A stretch of DNA of 64,000 nucleotides from Superficieibacter sp. 1612_C1 (GTDB lineage: Bacteria > Pseudomonadota > Gammaproteobacteria > Enterobacterales > Enterobacteriaceae), in NCBI RefSeq assembly GCF_015234305.1, contig NZ_JADGMI010000002.1:558001-622000 (forward strand). The letters run 5' to 3'. Position 1 is the first letter of the stretch. Each line of letters opens with the position of its first letter. The notes under the pieces were generated by a model. It did not search any database, had not been told where the DNA came from, and saw only the letters and a list, made by a program, of their open reading frames with translations. Below are positions 54,600 to 63,476 of the stretch, in pieces. Position numbers and translations under genes: made by a program.

Positions 54600-55807
54600 G
54601 CCATCTCCTTAACATCGGTAACCGGAAGCGTTTTACGGCGGAAGAAATGTTTCTCCCAGCCGATAATCAACATCAGCGCGATAAACAGCATGGCGTAGGT
54701 CATCAGCAGACCGCCGAGCGGGCCAAAGGTATTCAGTAAATTCACCTTATCCCAGCGGGTAGCAAGCGTCGGAGCGAGATCGTCCCAGTAATACGCGAGG
54801 ATCGTCGAGCCGATAACGTTACCCAGCCCGACCCACCAGTAGTGAACCTGGCCTTCTACCGCGCGGTACATCCAGCCAGTTTCGCAGCCGCCCGCCAGCA
54901 CAATGCCGAAGCCAAACAGCAGGCCGCCAAGCACCGCGTTTGGCCCGGCCCACATGATTTTCGGCTCAACGCCCAGCTGCACGTAGCTGAAGATGCCGAT
55001 GGCGCTCACCGCCATACCGAAGATGATGGCCTTCGCCATATGGGTGCGTCCGGTGATCCACATATCGCGGAACGCTGAAGTAAAACAGATCTGCGCGCGT
55101 TCGATCAGTAGACCAAAGCCTACGCCAAACAGCATCGCCAGGCCCAGCTTCGGCTGATTCATCGCCGTCAGGAGTGCCCAGCCCAGCATGCCGATGAAGA
55201 CCAGCATCCCGAGGCGGAAACGGCGACGCGCCTGTTCCGGTTTTTGCGTCAGCGGCGACGCGGCGGAGACTTTCTGCATTTTGACCGGAATACGGAAGAT
55301 CGGCAGTAGAGTGAAGCGTGCGCCAAACCACGATCCTAACGCCGTAGCCAGCGCGAAAAACCAGGCGTGCAGGGAGAACTGAGGAATACCGGTGAAAAAC
55401 GCGGCAAGATTACAGCCCATCGCCAGACGCGCGCCGAAACCCGCAATAATGCCGCCCGCAACAGCCTGGAAAATACGGATCCGGCTACGCGGGAGACGCA
55501 ATTTAACGTTATTGGCCCACAGCGCCGCCGCAAAACAGCCGCCAAACATGCCGATAATCATCATCCCGTCGATGCGGGTTAAGGGCGAACCGTCAAGATG
55601 AATAAGTTTGTAATATCCCCATTCTTCGGCGTGGACACCGGCCAACTGGAGTAACTGTCCGCCCCAGCGGGTAAATTCGCCGGTCACGGCCCAGAAGGTG
55701 CCGGTAATACCAAAATAATAGGTGGAGAGAATACCCGCTGCGATAACGGCGGGAGCAGGTGCCCAGAATTTAATCAGGTAAGCCTGTTTGAAGTGTTGCC
55801 AGGTCAT
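54596..55807 (-). CDS. yedE: YeeE/YedE-family transporter YedE
   Basis: 403 residues (E. coli 401), a multi-spanning inner-membrane protein with the family repeats of the YeeE/YedE (TsuA) fold: GFGARLAMGCNLAAFFTGIPQFS and VLAGGCETGWMYRAVEGQ carry the conserved G-C motifs whose cysteines relay thiosulfate through YeeE-type channels. The substrate of YedE itself is not settled. Cotranscribed with yedF. Confidence 0.93.
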   Translation of the reverse strand: MTWQHFKQAYLIKFWAPAPAVIAAGILSTYYFGITGTFWAVTGEFTRWGGQLLQLAGVHAEEWGYYKLIHLDGSPLTRIDGMMIIGMFGGCFAAALWANNVKLRLPRSRIRIFQAVAGGIIAGFGARLAMGCNLAAFFTGIPQFSLHAWFFALATALGSWFGARFTLLPIFRIPVKMQKVSAASPLTQKPEQARRRFRLGMLVFIGMLGWALLTAMNQPKLGLAMLFGVGFGLLIERAQICFTSAFRDMWITGRTHMAKAIIFGMAVSAIGIFSYVQLGVEPKIMWAGPNAVLGGLLFGFGIVLAGGCETGWMYRAVEGQVHYWWVGLGNVIGSTILAYYWDDLAPTLATRWDKVNLLNTFGPLGGLLMTYAMLFIALMLIIGWEKHFFRRKTLPVTDVKEMA

Positions 55808-56009
55808 TAATATTGCCTCTGAACTCAGAAGGATGTAATACGCACGATGAGAGGGTGCTGGAGAAGAGGGGATATTACGCGAAATGATAAATATGACTAA
55901 TGGAAAAAAGACAAAATGTCGATGAGATCAATTTATAACGCGCGTGGTGAATGGCTGGCAGGCTCAGGGCTTTAATGCCACAATGATTTTTTTGTTCGTT
56001 GCAGGATAG

Positions 56010-56495
56010 ATGATGAAAAAAGTAGCGTTTGCCGGCCTGCTGCTGGCCCTGACAGGCTGTGCCCAGGTCGATAACTATGAGGACGTGGTGAAAACGCCTG
56101 CGCCTGGCGATCTGGTGGGGTACTGGCAGTCAAGCGGCCCGCAGAGCAAGCTGGTCAGTCCGGAAGCGATAGCCAGTCTGATTGTGACGCGTGAGGGCGA
56201 TACCCTCGACTGCCGCCAGTGGCAACGGGTGATTGCGCTGCCGGGCAAATTGATGAAGCGGTCAGATGATTATTACAACGTCACGAATAAACTTGAGGTT
56301 TACAACCTGGAGCGTAGCGGGGCAGAGCTGGAATATGCCGGTATGACGCTGCATCGTGTCGACCGCCCGACGCAGGAATGCGCGGATTATCTGGCAAAAA
56401 ATCCGCTGTCGGCTCAACCGGCAGTGGCGAAGCCTGCGGCGGAGAAAGTCGAAGGCGTAAAAGCGAAAGAGAAGAAAAACCGGGTTTACCGTTGA
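56010..56495 (+). CDS. yedD: Lipoprotein YedD
   Basis: 161 residues. Signal peptide with lipobox LTGC (MMKKVAFAGLLLALTGCAQ), modified Cys at 17. The body VGYWQSSGPQSKLVSPEAIASLIVTREGDTLDCRQWQRVIALPGKL matches E. coli YedD (137 residues). A charged, lysine/alanine-rich C-terminal tail (about 133-161) makes it longer here. Outer-membrane lipoprotein of unknown function, next to amyA as in E. coli. Confidence 0.88.
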   Translation: MMKKVAFAGLLLALTGCAQVDNYEDVVKTPAPGDLVGYWQSSGPQSKLVSPEAIASLIVTREGDTLDCRQWQRVIALPGKLMKRSDDYYNVTNKLEVYNLERSGAELEYAGMTLHRVDRPTQECADYLAKNPLSAQPAVAKPAAEKVEGVKAKEKKNRVYR

Positions 56496-56546
56496 GGATG
56501 AGTCACCCAACGTGGCTATACGTGGATTCAGCCCGGCCGGCTGAAA

Positions 56547-56637
56547 TGCCCGTTGGCGCTGGCGCTTACCGGGCCTACGGGGCGACGTCCAGGCTGGATA
56601 ACCTGTAGGCCGGATAAGGCGAAGCCGCCATCCGGCA
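56547..56637. repeat. BIME: two inverted REP units
   Basis: REP-like unit 56547-56579 (TGCCCGTTGGCGCTGGCGC... GGGCCTACGG) and inverted unit 56604-56637 (TGTAGGCCGGATAAGGCGAA... CATCCGGCA) in the 222-base gap between convergent yedD and amyA. No other feature is seen in the gap. Confidence 0.88.
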
Positions 56638-56717
56638 TCACAACCACGTTATGGACGCTTTGAGCTATCTGTGCAGAGGGTGGTAATGTCCGAAGACCAA
56701 CCACCCGCTTTCTGACT

Positions 56718-58205
56718 CTACAGCACGTCCTCCAGCACCCATACGCTGACGCTGCCGCCGTTGCACAGGAACGTTGCCGTACCCTGGTCGTCGGTCTCGA
56801 CCACTTCCTCGCGGTTGCCGAGGAAATCACACCAGCGTTTGTTACCGTAATTTTCACCAAGCTCGATGGTTTTTTCGCCATCGTCGCCGTTGGACATCAC
56901 CACCACGCAGCCAGCCGCTTCGTCGGTGCCGCTGCGGCTAAACGCGATACAGTTCGGATGGTCAAAATACAGCGTCTGAATACCGTGGGCGAAGCGCTGG
57001 CGGGCCATAATCAGTTCGCTCAGCTGTTCGATAATCGGCATCTCAATCTGATACGTGTTACCGTCACCACCGGTGTCTTCATAGCTGGCACCAAACAGAT
57101 CCGGATAGAATACTGACGGTACACCGTTTTCCCGTAGCAGGATCAGCGCGTAGGCCAGCGGCTTAAACCAGGCTTCGACCGGGGCTTCCAGCGCCTGAAG
57201 CGGCTGGGTATCGTGGTTTGCCACCAGCGTTACCGCATGGAACGGATCGGCTTCCACTAATGTCCCGGTGAAGATCTGCGTCATGTCGTAATCGCGACCC
57301 TGAAGTGACGCCTCGTGAAACTTCATATGCAGTGGGGCGTCGAAAAGCATGGTTTTGCCTTCGACCTGATCGATATACTGCTGAAGTTTTTCCACTTCAT
57401 GCGACCAGTATTCTGCCACGATAAACAGCGGCTTCGGTGCCACTTCCTGCACGTGATCGATCCACTCTTTATAGAACCACGCCGGAATATGCTTCACCGC
57501 GTCGAGACGGAAACCGTCGCACTGCGTCTCATCCATTACCCAGCGCGCCCAGTACTTAATCTCCTCGGTCACCGCATGATTGCGAAAATCGATATTTTCA
57601 CCCATCAGATAATCGAAGTTGCCCAGCTCGTCATCCACCTGGTCGTTCCAGCCGTCGCCAGTGTAGTCATTAACGATTTTAAAAATGCCGTCTTCATCCG
57701 GATTCTCAATATGATCGATTCCGCTGAAGCATTTGTAATCCCAGACGAACTGCGAATATTTGCCCTCACGTGCCGGAAAGGTGTAACGCGTCCAGGCTTC
57801 GCATTCGATGATTTCATCATCTATCTGCGTACGATCCTGTTCGTTTACCCGCTGCACCTGAACGTGCTCCTTTTCATCGGCCCCCATTTTGTGATTCACC
57901 ACGACATCCAGTAAGACGGCGATGTCATTCTGTCGCAATGCCTCAATGGCGGACAGTAACTGCTGCTTGTCGCCATATTTTGTCGCAACCGACCCTTTCT
58001 GATCGAACTCGCCCAAATCGAATAAATCGTAGGTATCGTAACCGACCGAATACCCGCCCGACGCGGCTTTATAGGCCGGGGGCAACCAAATCATATTGAT
58101 ACCAATATCGTTGAGCGTGGCAGCGCGCTCTTCTATTTCAGGCCAAAGTTTGCCGCCGTCAGGGTAATACCAGTGAAAGCATTGCAACAACGTGGGGTTG
58201 CGCAT
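56718..58205 (-). CDS. amyA: Cytoplasmic alpha-amylase AmyA
   Basis: 495 residues without signal peptide, same length as E. coli AmyA. GH13 regions: [12 protein letters not shown] (region I), FRLDAVKHI with the nucleophile Asp (II), VAEYWSH with acid Glu (III) and VANHDTQP with the third Asp (IV). It hydrolyses internal alpha-1,4 links of maltodextrins in the cytoplasm. Transcribed toward yedD. Confidence 0.97.
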   Translation of the reverse strand: MRNPTLLQCFHWYYPDGGKLWPEIEERAATLNDIGINMIWLPPAYKAASGGYSVGYDTYDLFDLGEFDQKGSVATKYGDKQQLLSAIEALRQNDIAVLLDVVVNHKMGADEKEHVQVQRVNEQDRTQIDDEIIECEAWTRYTFPAREGKYSQFVWDYKCFSGIDHIENPDEDGIFKIVNDYTGDGWNDQVDDELGNFDYLMGENIDFRNHAVTEEIKYWARWVMDETQCDGFRLDAVKHIPAWFYKEWIDHVQEVAPKPLFIVAEYWSHEVEKLQQYIDQVEGKTMLFDAPLHMKFHEASLQGRDYDMTQIFTGTLVEADPFHAVTLVANHDTQPLQALEAPVEAWFKPLAYALILLRENGVPSVFYPDLFGASYEDTGGDGNTYQIEMPIIEQLSELIMARQRFAHGIQTLYFDHPNCIAFSRSGTDEAAGCVVVMSNGDDGEKTIELGENYGNKRWCDFLGNREEVVETDDQGTATFLCNGGSVSVWVLEDVL

Positions 58206-58315
58206 ACGTAATCTCCATGTAACCAGGTGTCACAAGTATGGGATATACGGTTGAAAAGCGCCTGGCACGAGTCAGATTATTTTTCTCGCGCCGTGCGGCA
58301 GGGTGATAAGCAAAC

Positions 58316-58690
58316 TTAATGGCTGGTGTCGAGATTATCCTGCGGGACCAGCACGTGCCCGCCCTGTTTAGAATAGGCGGTGAGAACGGATTTCTGAATG
58401 GAGGACTGGCCCACCAGTTTTGCCAGTTCATCCATTCTGATTTGCAGCAGCCGTTTTACTTCACTTTCGTTACTCAAAATCACCCGCAACAGGGGGCGAA
58501 GCTGTTCCTGCGTCACGGCAGAAGGGGCAACCTGTTGCGTAAGCTGCGCGAGTTTTTGCACCGCACTGACGTAATCCATTTCTGTAGCGATTAATTCCTC
58601 CCACAATCCTTCGGTGGCAAGGCGCAGCATGACGTTACTTTGTTCAAGCAGCTGCTGGTACGAGGTATACAGTTGCGGTGCGTGGTTCAT
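58316..58690 (-). CDS. fliT: Flagellar chaperone FliT
   Basis: 124 residues (E. coli 121), helical. [47 protein letters not shown] is typical. FliT escorts FliD and, once free, binds FlhDC and lowers class II expression. Start and fliS stop overlap by one base. Confidence 0.94.
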   Translation of the reverse strand: MNHAPQLYTSYQQLLEQSNVMLRLATEGLWEELIATEMDYVSAVQKLAQLTQQVAPSAVTQEQLRPLLRVILSNESEVKRLLQIRMDELAKLVGQSSIQKSVLTAYSKQGGHVLVPQDNLDTSH

Positions 58691-59100
58691 TAGACAGGAT
58701 CCTGAATCAAATTAGGCATAAGTAACGATTCCTTCCAGGCCTCTGCGATGTTGCGCAGCAGACCTTCAACCTCCTCGACAGCGTTAACGTCATTGCGAAG
58801 ATTCGCTTGCAGCAGGCGTCTTACCATATAGGCGTAGAGCGCCAGCAGGTTTTGCGTTAACTCGTCACGACTCTCCTCATCAAGACCCACTTTCAGGCCG
58901 TTTTCGATGATGTTAATCGCTTTCGAAAGAGACAGTCCTTTTCCTTCCAGATTGTTGTCCTGCATAAACAGGCGCGCGCGCACTAATGCGCTCAGCGCGC
59001 CGTCAAACAGCATGGTCACCAGCTGCTGCTGGCTTGCGCTCATCACTGCGCTTTCCACTCCAATTTTTGCGTAGGTTTGCGTGCCTTTTGCGCCGTACAT
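58690..59100 (-). CDS. fliS: Flagellin chaperone FliS
   Basis: 136 residues, four-helix bundle. [47 protein letters not shown] matches the family. FliS binds the C-terminus of flagellin to stop premature polymerisation and presents it to FlhA. Cotranscribed after fliD. Confidence 0.96.
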   Translation of the reverse strand: MYGAKGTQTYAKIGVESAVMSASQQQLVTMLFDGALSALVRARLFMQDNNLEGKGLSLSKAINIIENGLKVGLDEESRDELTQNLLALYAYMVRRLLQANLRNDVNAVEEVEGLLRNIAEAWKESLLMPNLIQDPV

Positions 59101-59117
59101 GACGTCTCCTGCATTAA

Positions 59118-60527
59118 TTAGCTTTTGCTGCTATCAGTAGACTCAAATTGTTGAGTCAGATAGCTGCTGGTTGAATTTAATGAGTTCATCAGAATATCGA
59201 GCTGGGTGAACTGCGCTTTATAACGGGTAACCAGTGAATCAATACGCGTGCTGGCGGCGTTGTACTGCTCGGTCAGATGGTTCAGGGTTTTACTCACGCC
59301 GTCTTTAGCGGCCTGGATAATGCCGGTTTTGGACAGCCAACTGGTCAGACTGCTGCCCATGACAGTAGTAACACCCGTTTTTTTACCATCACCAACAATC
59401 ATATCTTTCACACCAGACGGATCGGTTTGCAGCGCGGTTTTCATTTTGTCTTCATCCAGTTCTAACTGCCCGGTGCTCGGGTCGGACGTGATGCCAATTT
59501 GCGCCAGCGTTTTAATAGAGGTTGAACCGGAAGTATTGGTCAGCAGACCTTTTAACTGCGTCTGAATGGTTCGCAGGGTGGAGTCGCCAAGCAACGCGCC
59601 GTTGCTGGTGTCCTGACTTTCAGCGCCAGCGTCCACCGCCGTGTATTTAGTCAGGCTGCTGAACGTATCCTGGAGGGTGTTATAGGCCGTCACCCAGTCT
59701 TTAATCGCCGTTTCTGCTTTTGAGGTATCTTTGGTGATGGTTAAGGTCTGGTTACCCGTTGTAACATCGCTCAGATTCAGCGTGATATCTTCCAGCGCGT
59801 TACTGATGGTGTTGCTGCTGTTAGTAATTTTGACGTTGTTGACATACAGTTCAGCATCCTGGGCGGTAACGCTCTCTTCCATGCCTTTGGTACTGTCAGT
59901 ACCGTCATAGCCTAAGAAATCCTGCAACGCGCTGTCGCCGCTGACGCTCAATTTCATGGCGTTATCTGCACCAGTGTCGTCGGAGGTAATAGACAGACGA
60001 TACTCCCCGCCACCCACGTTAATGATACTGGCGCTGACGCCCGCTTTTGCATTATTGATGGCGTCGCGAATGCCGGTTAATGATGAGTTAGCGGCGCTGA
60101 TATCAATCGTAACCGGCTTTTTATCGCCACCCTGCTGGATAGTGAGTGTGCTGTCGCTGGTGGCAATCGCGGATTTACTGTCGAGCTGCGTTTGCTGGCT
60201 GGTCAGCGTCTGCGCCTGCGCAAGCTGCGTGACTTTGATCGTGTATTTCCCGGCAATGGCGCTACCGGAAGTGGTGGCCGTAAACGCCGTACTGCTACTG
60301 GTCGTCGAGGTTGCGGTAAACAAATCTGCTTTACCCAGGGCGGTATTCGCGGTCTGGAATTTTTCCAGCGCGCTGCTTAACGAACCATAGGCACTTAATT
60401 TGGCGGTATATGAGGTCTGCTGAGCCGAAATAGGCTTTAAGCCTGCTTTTTCTGCTGTTTCCAGACTATCCAGAATGCTGCTCAGATCCAGGCCCGACCC
60501 GATTCCCAGCGTTGAAATACTTGCCAT
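59118..60527 (-). CDS. fliD: Flagellar cap protein FliD (hook-associated protein 2)
   Basis: 469 residues. Conserved start MASISTLGIGSGLDLSSILDSLETAEKAGLKPISAQQTSYTAKLSAYGSLSSALEKF and C-terminal coiled-coil LNHLTEQYNAASTRIDSLVTRYKAQFTQLDILM; the middle (about 80-380) is the variable surface-exposed part. A pentamer caps the filament and inserts flagellin. A sigma-28 promoter lies upstream. Confidence 0.97.
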   Translation of the reverse strand: MASISTLGIGSGLDLSSILDSLETAEKAGLKPISAQQTSYTAKLSAYGSLSSALEKFQTANTALGKADLFTATSTTSSSTAFTATTSGSAIAGKYTIKVTQLAQAQTLTSQQTQLDSKSAIATSDSTLTIQQGGDKKPVTIDISAANSSLTGIRDAINNAKAGVSASIINVGGGEYRLSITSDDTGADNAMKLSVSGDSALQDFLGYDGTDSTKGMEESVTAQDAELYVNNVKITNSSNTISNALEDITLNLSDVTTGNQTLTITKDTSKAETAIKDWVTAYNTLQDTFSSLTKYTAVDAGAESQDTSNGALLGDSTLRTIQTQLKGLLTNTSGSTSIKTLAQIGITSDPSTGQLELDEDKMKTALQTDPSGVKDMIVGDGKKTGVTTVMGSSLTSWLSKTGIIQAAKDGVSKTLNHLTEQYNAASTRIDSLVTRYKAQFTQLDILMNSLNSTSSYLTQQFESTDSSKS

Positions 60528-60569
60528 AGTAATTCCTTAATGTACCGACACGTAGAACGAATACCGGAG

Positions 60570-60596
60570 TTATCGGCCTGAATGACGCAAAGTTTA
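60570..60596 (-). promoter_or_regulatory. Sigma-28 promoter of fliD
   Basis: On the minus strand TAAA, a 15-base spacer and GCCGATAA: a perfect match to the FliA consensus, about 43 bases before the fliD start. Confidence 0.93.
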
Positions 60597-60690
60597 CGAT
60601 TAATTGTGTTTATTTAATGGCGGGAATAAGGGGGATAGAAAAGGGTATTTCGCGGCTCAGGAAAAATATCGGTGCTGTGAAAAAAAAGTC

Positions 60691-60717
60691 TAAAGGTTAT
60701 CAGCGACCAGACGATAA
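60691..60717 (+). promoter_or_regulatory. Sigma-28 promoter of fliC
   Basis: TAAA (60691-60694), 15-base spacer and GACGATAA (60710-60717), one mismatch to the FliA consensus, about 78 bases before the fliC start. Confidence 0.92.
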
Positions 60718-60794
60718 CAGGTTTGACGGCGACGAAGCCGACGGGTGGAAACCCAACACGTTAATCGTAGACTTGATAAACAGGAAAATGAATC

Positions 60795-61892
60795 ATGGCA
60801 CAAGTCATTAATACCAACAGCCTCTCGCTGATCACTCAGAACAACATCAACAAAAACCAGTCTGCACTGTCCAGCTCAATCGAGCGTCTGTCTTCTGGTC
60901 TGCGTATCAACAGCGCGAAAGACGATGCAGCGGGTCAGGCGATTGCTAACCGCTTCACCTCTAACATCAAAGGCCTGACCCAGGCTGCGCGTAACGCCAA
61001 CGACGGTATCTCTCTGGCGCAGACCACTGAAGGTGCACTGTCTGAGATCAACAACAACTTACAGCGTGTACGTGAGCTGACCGTTCAGGCCACTACCGGT
61101 ACTAACTCTGATTCCGACCTTTCTTCAATCCAGGACGAAATCAAATCCCGTCTGGACGAAATTAACCGTGTATCTGAACAGACCCAGTTCAACGGCGTAA
61201 GCGTGCTGTCAGGAGCAAAAGCTAAAATTGATGTTCAGGTTGGCGCTAACGACGGTCAGACAATTACTATTGACCTCCAGAAAATTGATAGTAAAGCCCT
61301 GGGTCTTGAAGGCTTCAACGTAAGCAAGGGCTTCGAGAAAGTTGGTGCATCAATATCAGGTAAAGATGGTGCTGATGATGTTACTGTTGCTAAAGCAAAT
61401 ATTGCTGATACTGCCGGTAAAGCAGTTGAGCTTTACTCCTATACTGATACCTCGAATGAAACACAGTATGCTACCAAAGATGCTGATGGTAATTTTGTAA
61501 AAGCAACCGTTGCTTTCACGAAAGCAGATAATACTGATCCAGATGCTCCTGTTGCTGCAAAAGCGGTCGTAACAGTTGGGACTGACGCGGTAGATGATAA
61601 CAAAAATGCTCCGACTACATCTCCACTGGCAGCGCTGGACGACGCGATTTCTCAGGTCGACAAATTCCGTTCTTCTCTGGGTGCCGTGCAGAACCGTCTG
61701 GATTCCGCCGTTACCAACCTGAACAACACCACTACCAACCTGTCTGAAGCGCAGTCCCGTATTCAGGACGCTGACTATGCGACCGAAGTGTCGAACATGT
61801 CTAAAGCGCAGATCATCCAGCAGGCTGGTAACTCCGTGCTGTCCAAAGCTAACCAGGTACCACAGCAGATCCTGTCTCTGCTGCAGGGCTAA
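60795..61892 (+). CDS. fliC: Flagellin FliC
   Basis: 365 residues, a short flagellin (E. coli K-12 498). The D0/D1 N-terminus AQVINTNSLSLITQNNINKNQSALSSSIERLSSGLRINSAKDDAAGQAI and the C-terminus VDKFRSSLGAVQNRLDSAVTNLNNTTTNLSEAQSRIQDADYATEVSNMSKAQIIQQAGNSVLSKANQVPQQILSLLQG are highly conserved. The centre, about residues 140-275 (61210-61620), is a reduced, AT-rich, lysine- and aspartate-rich variable region that forms the surface (H antigen). Polymerises into the filament. Confidence 0.98.
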   Translation: MAQVINTNSLSLITQNNINKNQSALSSSIERLSSGLRINSAKDDAAGQAIANRFTSNIKGLTQAARNANDGISLAQTTEGALSEINNNLQRVRELTVQATTGTNSDSDLSSIQDEIKSRLDEINRVSEQTQFNGVSVLSGAKAKIDVQVGANDGQTITIDLQKIDSKALGLEGFNVSKGFEKVGASISGKDGADDVTVAKANIADTAGKAVELYSYTDTSNETQYATKDADGNFVKATVAFTKADNTDPDAPVAAKAVVTVGTDAVDDNKNAPTTSPLAALDDAISQVDKFRSSLGAVQNRLDSAVTNLNNTTTNLSEAQSRIQDADYATEVSNMSKAQIIQQAGNSVLSKANQVPQQILSLLQG

Positions 61893-61911
61893 TCGCCTCT
61901 CTGACCTGTCC

Positions 61912-61936
61912 AACCCCGCCTCGGCGGGGTTTTTTC
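61912..61936 (+). terminator. Terminator of fliC
   Basis: CCCCGCC and GGCGGGG stem with TTTTTT, 20 bases after the stop. Confidence 0.92.
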
Positions 61937-62024
61937 ACTGCTCCGATCTGCTGTAACTGCTAAATAACCCCCCATTTCACCCACTATTCATCCGATTAAA
62001 AGCCCTCCAGAAACGGATAATCAT

Positions 62025-62032
62025 GCCGATAA
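62025..62032 (+). promoter_or_regulatory. GCCGATAA element, possible sigma-28 -10 box before fliA
   Basis: Perfect FliA -10 sequence about 25 bases before the fliA start. No TAAA is found at the 15-base spacing (the nearest is at 61997), so the -35 is weak. fliA is known to be partly self-controlled from a class III promoter in this stretch. Confidence 0.45.
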
Positions 62033-62056
62033 CTCATTAACGCAGGGCTGTTTATC

Positions 62057-62776
62057 GTGAACACACTCTATACCGCTGAAGGTGTAATGGATAAACACTC
62101 GCTATGGCAGCGTTATGTACCTCTGGTGCGTCATGAAGCATTACGCCTTCAGGTGCGCTTGCCAGCGAGCGTGGAACTGGACGATCTGATTCAGGCGGGT
62201 GGCATTGGGTTATTAAATGCCGTTGAACGATACGATGCTCTGCAAGGAACGGCATTTACAACTTACGCAGTGCAACGCATTCGCGGGGCGATGCTGGACG
62301 AATTGCGCAGTCGAGACTGGGTCCCGCGCAGCGTCCGTCGCAACGCGCGCGAAGTGGCGCAGGCAATGGGACAGCTGGAACAGCGGCTGGGACGTAACGC
62401 AACCGAAACCGAAGTTGCGCAGCATCTCAGCATACCGGTTGAAGATTATCGTCAGATGCTGCTGGATACCAATAATAGCCAGATCTTCTCGTGGGACGAG
62501 TATCACGAGGAGCATGGCGACGGTATTGAGCTGGTGTCAGACGAACATCAACGGGAAAATCCGCTGCAACAACTGCTGGACAGCAACCTGCGCCAGCGCG
62601 TGATGGAGGCCATTGAAGCCTTGCCGGAGCGCGAACAGCTGGTGCTGACGCTGTACTACCAGGAAGAGCTGAATCTTAAAGAGATCGGCGCGGTTCTGGA
62701 GGTCGGCGAGTCGCGCGTCAGCCAGTTGCACAGTCAGGCCATTAAACGTCTGAAGAGCCGCCTGGGTAAGTTATAG
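62057..62776 (+). CDS. fliA: RNA polymerase sigma factor FliA (sigma-28)
   Basis: 239 residues from GTG 62057, the same start as in E. coli (MNTLYTAEGVMDKHSLWQRY). Region 2 is seen as LDDLIQAGGIGLLNAVERYDALQGTAFTTYAVQRIRGAMLDELRSRDWVPRS and region 4 as LTLYYQEELNLKEIGAVLEVGESRVSQLHSQAIKRLKSRL. It transcribes class III genes including fliC and fliD here and is blocked by FlgM until the hook is finished. Confidence 0.98.
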   Translation: MNTLYTAEGVMDKHSLWQRYVPLVRHEALRLQVRLPASVELDDLIQAGGIGLLNAVERYDALQGTAFTTYAVQRIRGAMLDELRSRDWVPRSVRRNAREVAQAMGQLEQRLGRNATETEVAQHLSIPVEDYRQMLLDTNNSQIFSWDEYHEEHGDGIELVSDEHQRENPLQQLLDSNLRQRVMEAIEALPEREQLVLTLYYQEELNLKEIGAVLEVGESRVSQLHSQAIKRLKSRLGKL

Positions 62777-62838
62777 GTTAGTGGTGAATTCATCGCTCCT
62801 GAAAAGTGCCGCACAAGCAATGACAACCAGGAGTTATC

Positions 62839-63390
62839 ATGACGGTGCAGCAAGCAAAAAGACGGCCTTTAAGCCGCTATTTGAAAGACTTTAAACACAG
62901 CCAGACGCATTGCGCCCATTGTCACAAACTGCTCGACCGCATCACGCTGGTCCGGCAGGGCGAAATCGTCAATAAAATAGCCATCTCCCGCCTCGATATG
63001 CTGATTGATGACGAGACCTGGCAGGTTGAACAACAAAAATGGGTCGCACTGTGCCGCTTCTGCGGCGACCTGCACTGCAAAACGCAGAGTGACTATTTTG
63101 ATATCATCGGCTTTAAACAATACCTTTTTGATCACACCGAGATGAGCCACGGCACCGTGCGCGAATACGTGGTGCGCCTGCGCCGCCTTGGTACGCATCT
63201 GACCGAGCAAAATATATCCCGCACGCTGCTGGATGAAGGCTTCCCCGATGAAAACCTCGAACCCTGGTTGCCGACCACCAGCACCAACAACTACCGGATT
63301 GCCTTACGTAAGTATGTCCAGTTTCAGTCGCACCGCGCGTCGGCGGACAGAGAGGATCTCGCGCACGCTGAAGTTTGTGATATATATTAA
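62839..63390 (+). CDS. fliZ: Regulator FliZ
   Basis: 183 residues matching E. coli FliZ. Cys pairs CAHC and CRFCGDLHC suggest a metal site; a core-binding-like helical domain follows (DIIGFKQYLFDHTEMSHGTVREYVVRLRRLG). FliZ acts as an antagonist of RpoS-dependent promoters and raises flhDC activity, favouring motility over curli. Cotranscribed with fliA (62 bases apart). Confidence 0.97.
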   Translation: MTVQQAKRRPLSRYLKDFKHSQTHCAHCHKLLDRITLVRQGEIVNKIAISRLDMLIDDETWQVEQQKWVALCRFCGDLHCKTQSDYFDIIGFKQYLFDHTEMSHGTVREYVVRLRRLGTHLTEQNISRTLLDEGFPDENLEPWLPTTSTNNYRIALRKYVQFQSHRASADREDLAHAEVCDIY

Positions 63391-63476
63391 AAGTGAATAA
63401 GTTGTAGCGCAAAGGTGCTGGCGATCCTGCGCTAACGCCTTACAATACAGTCAATTTTTCTCTGGTCGGGGCAATT

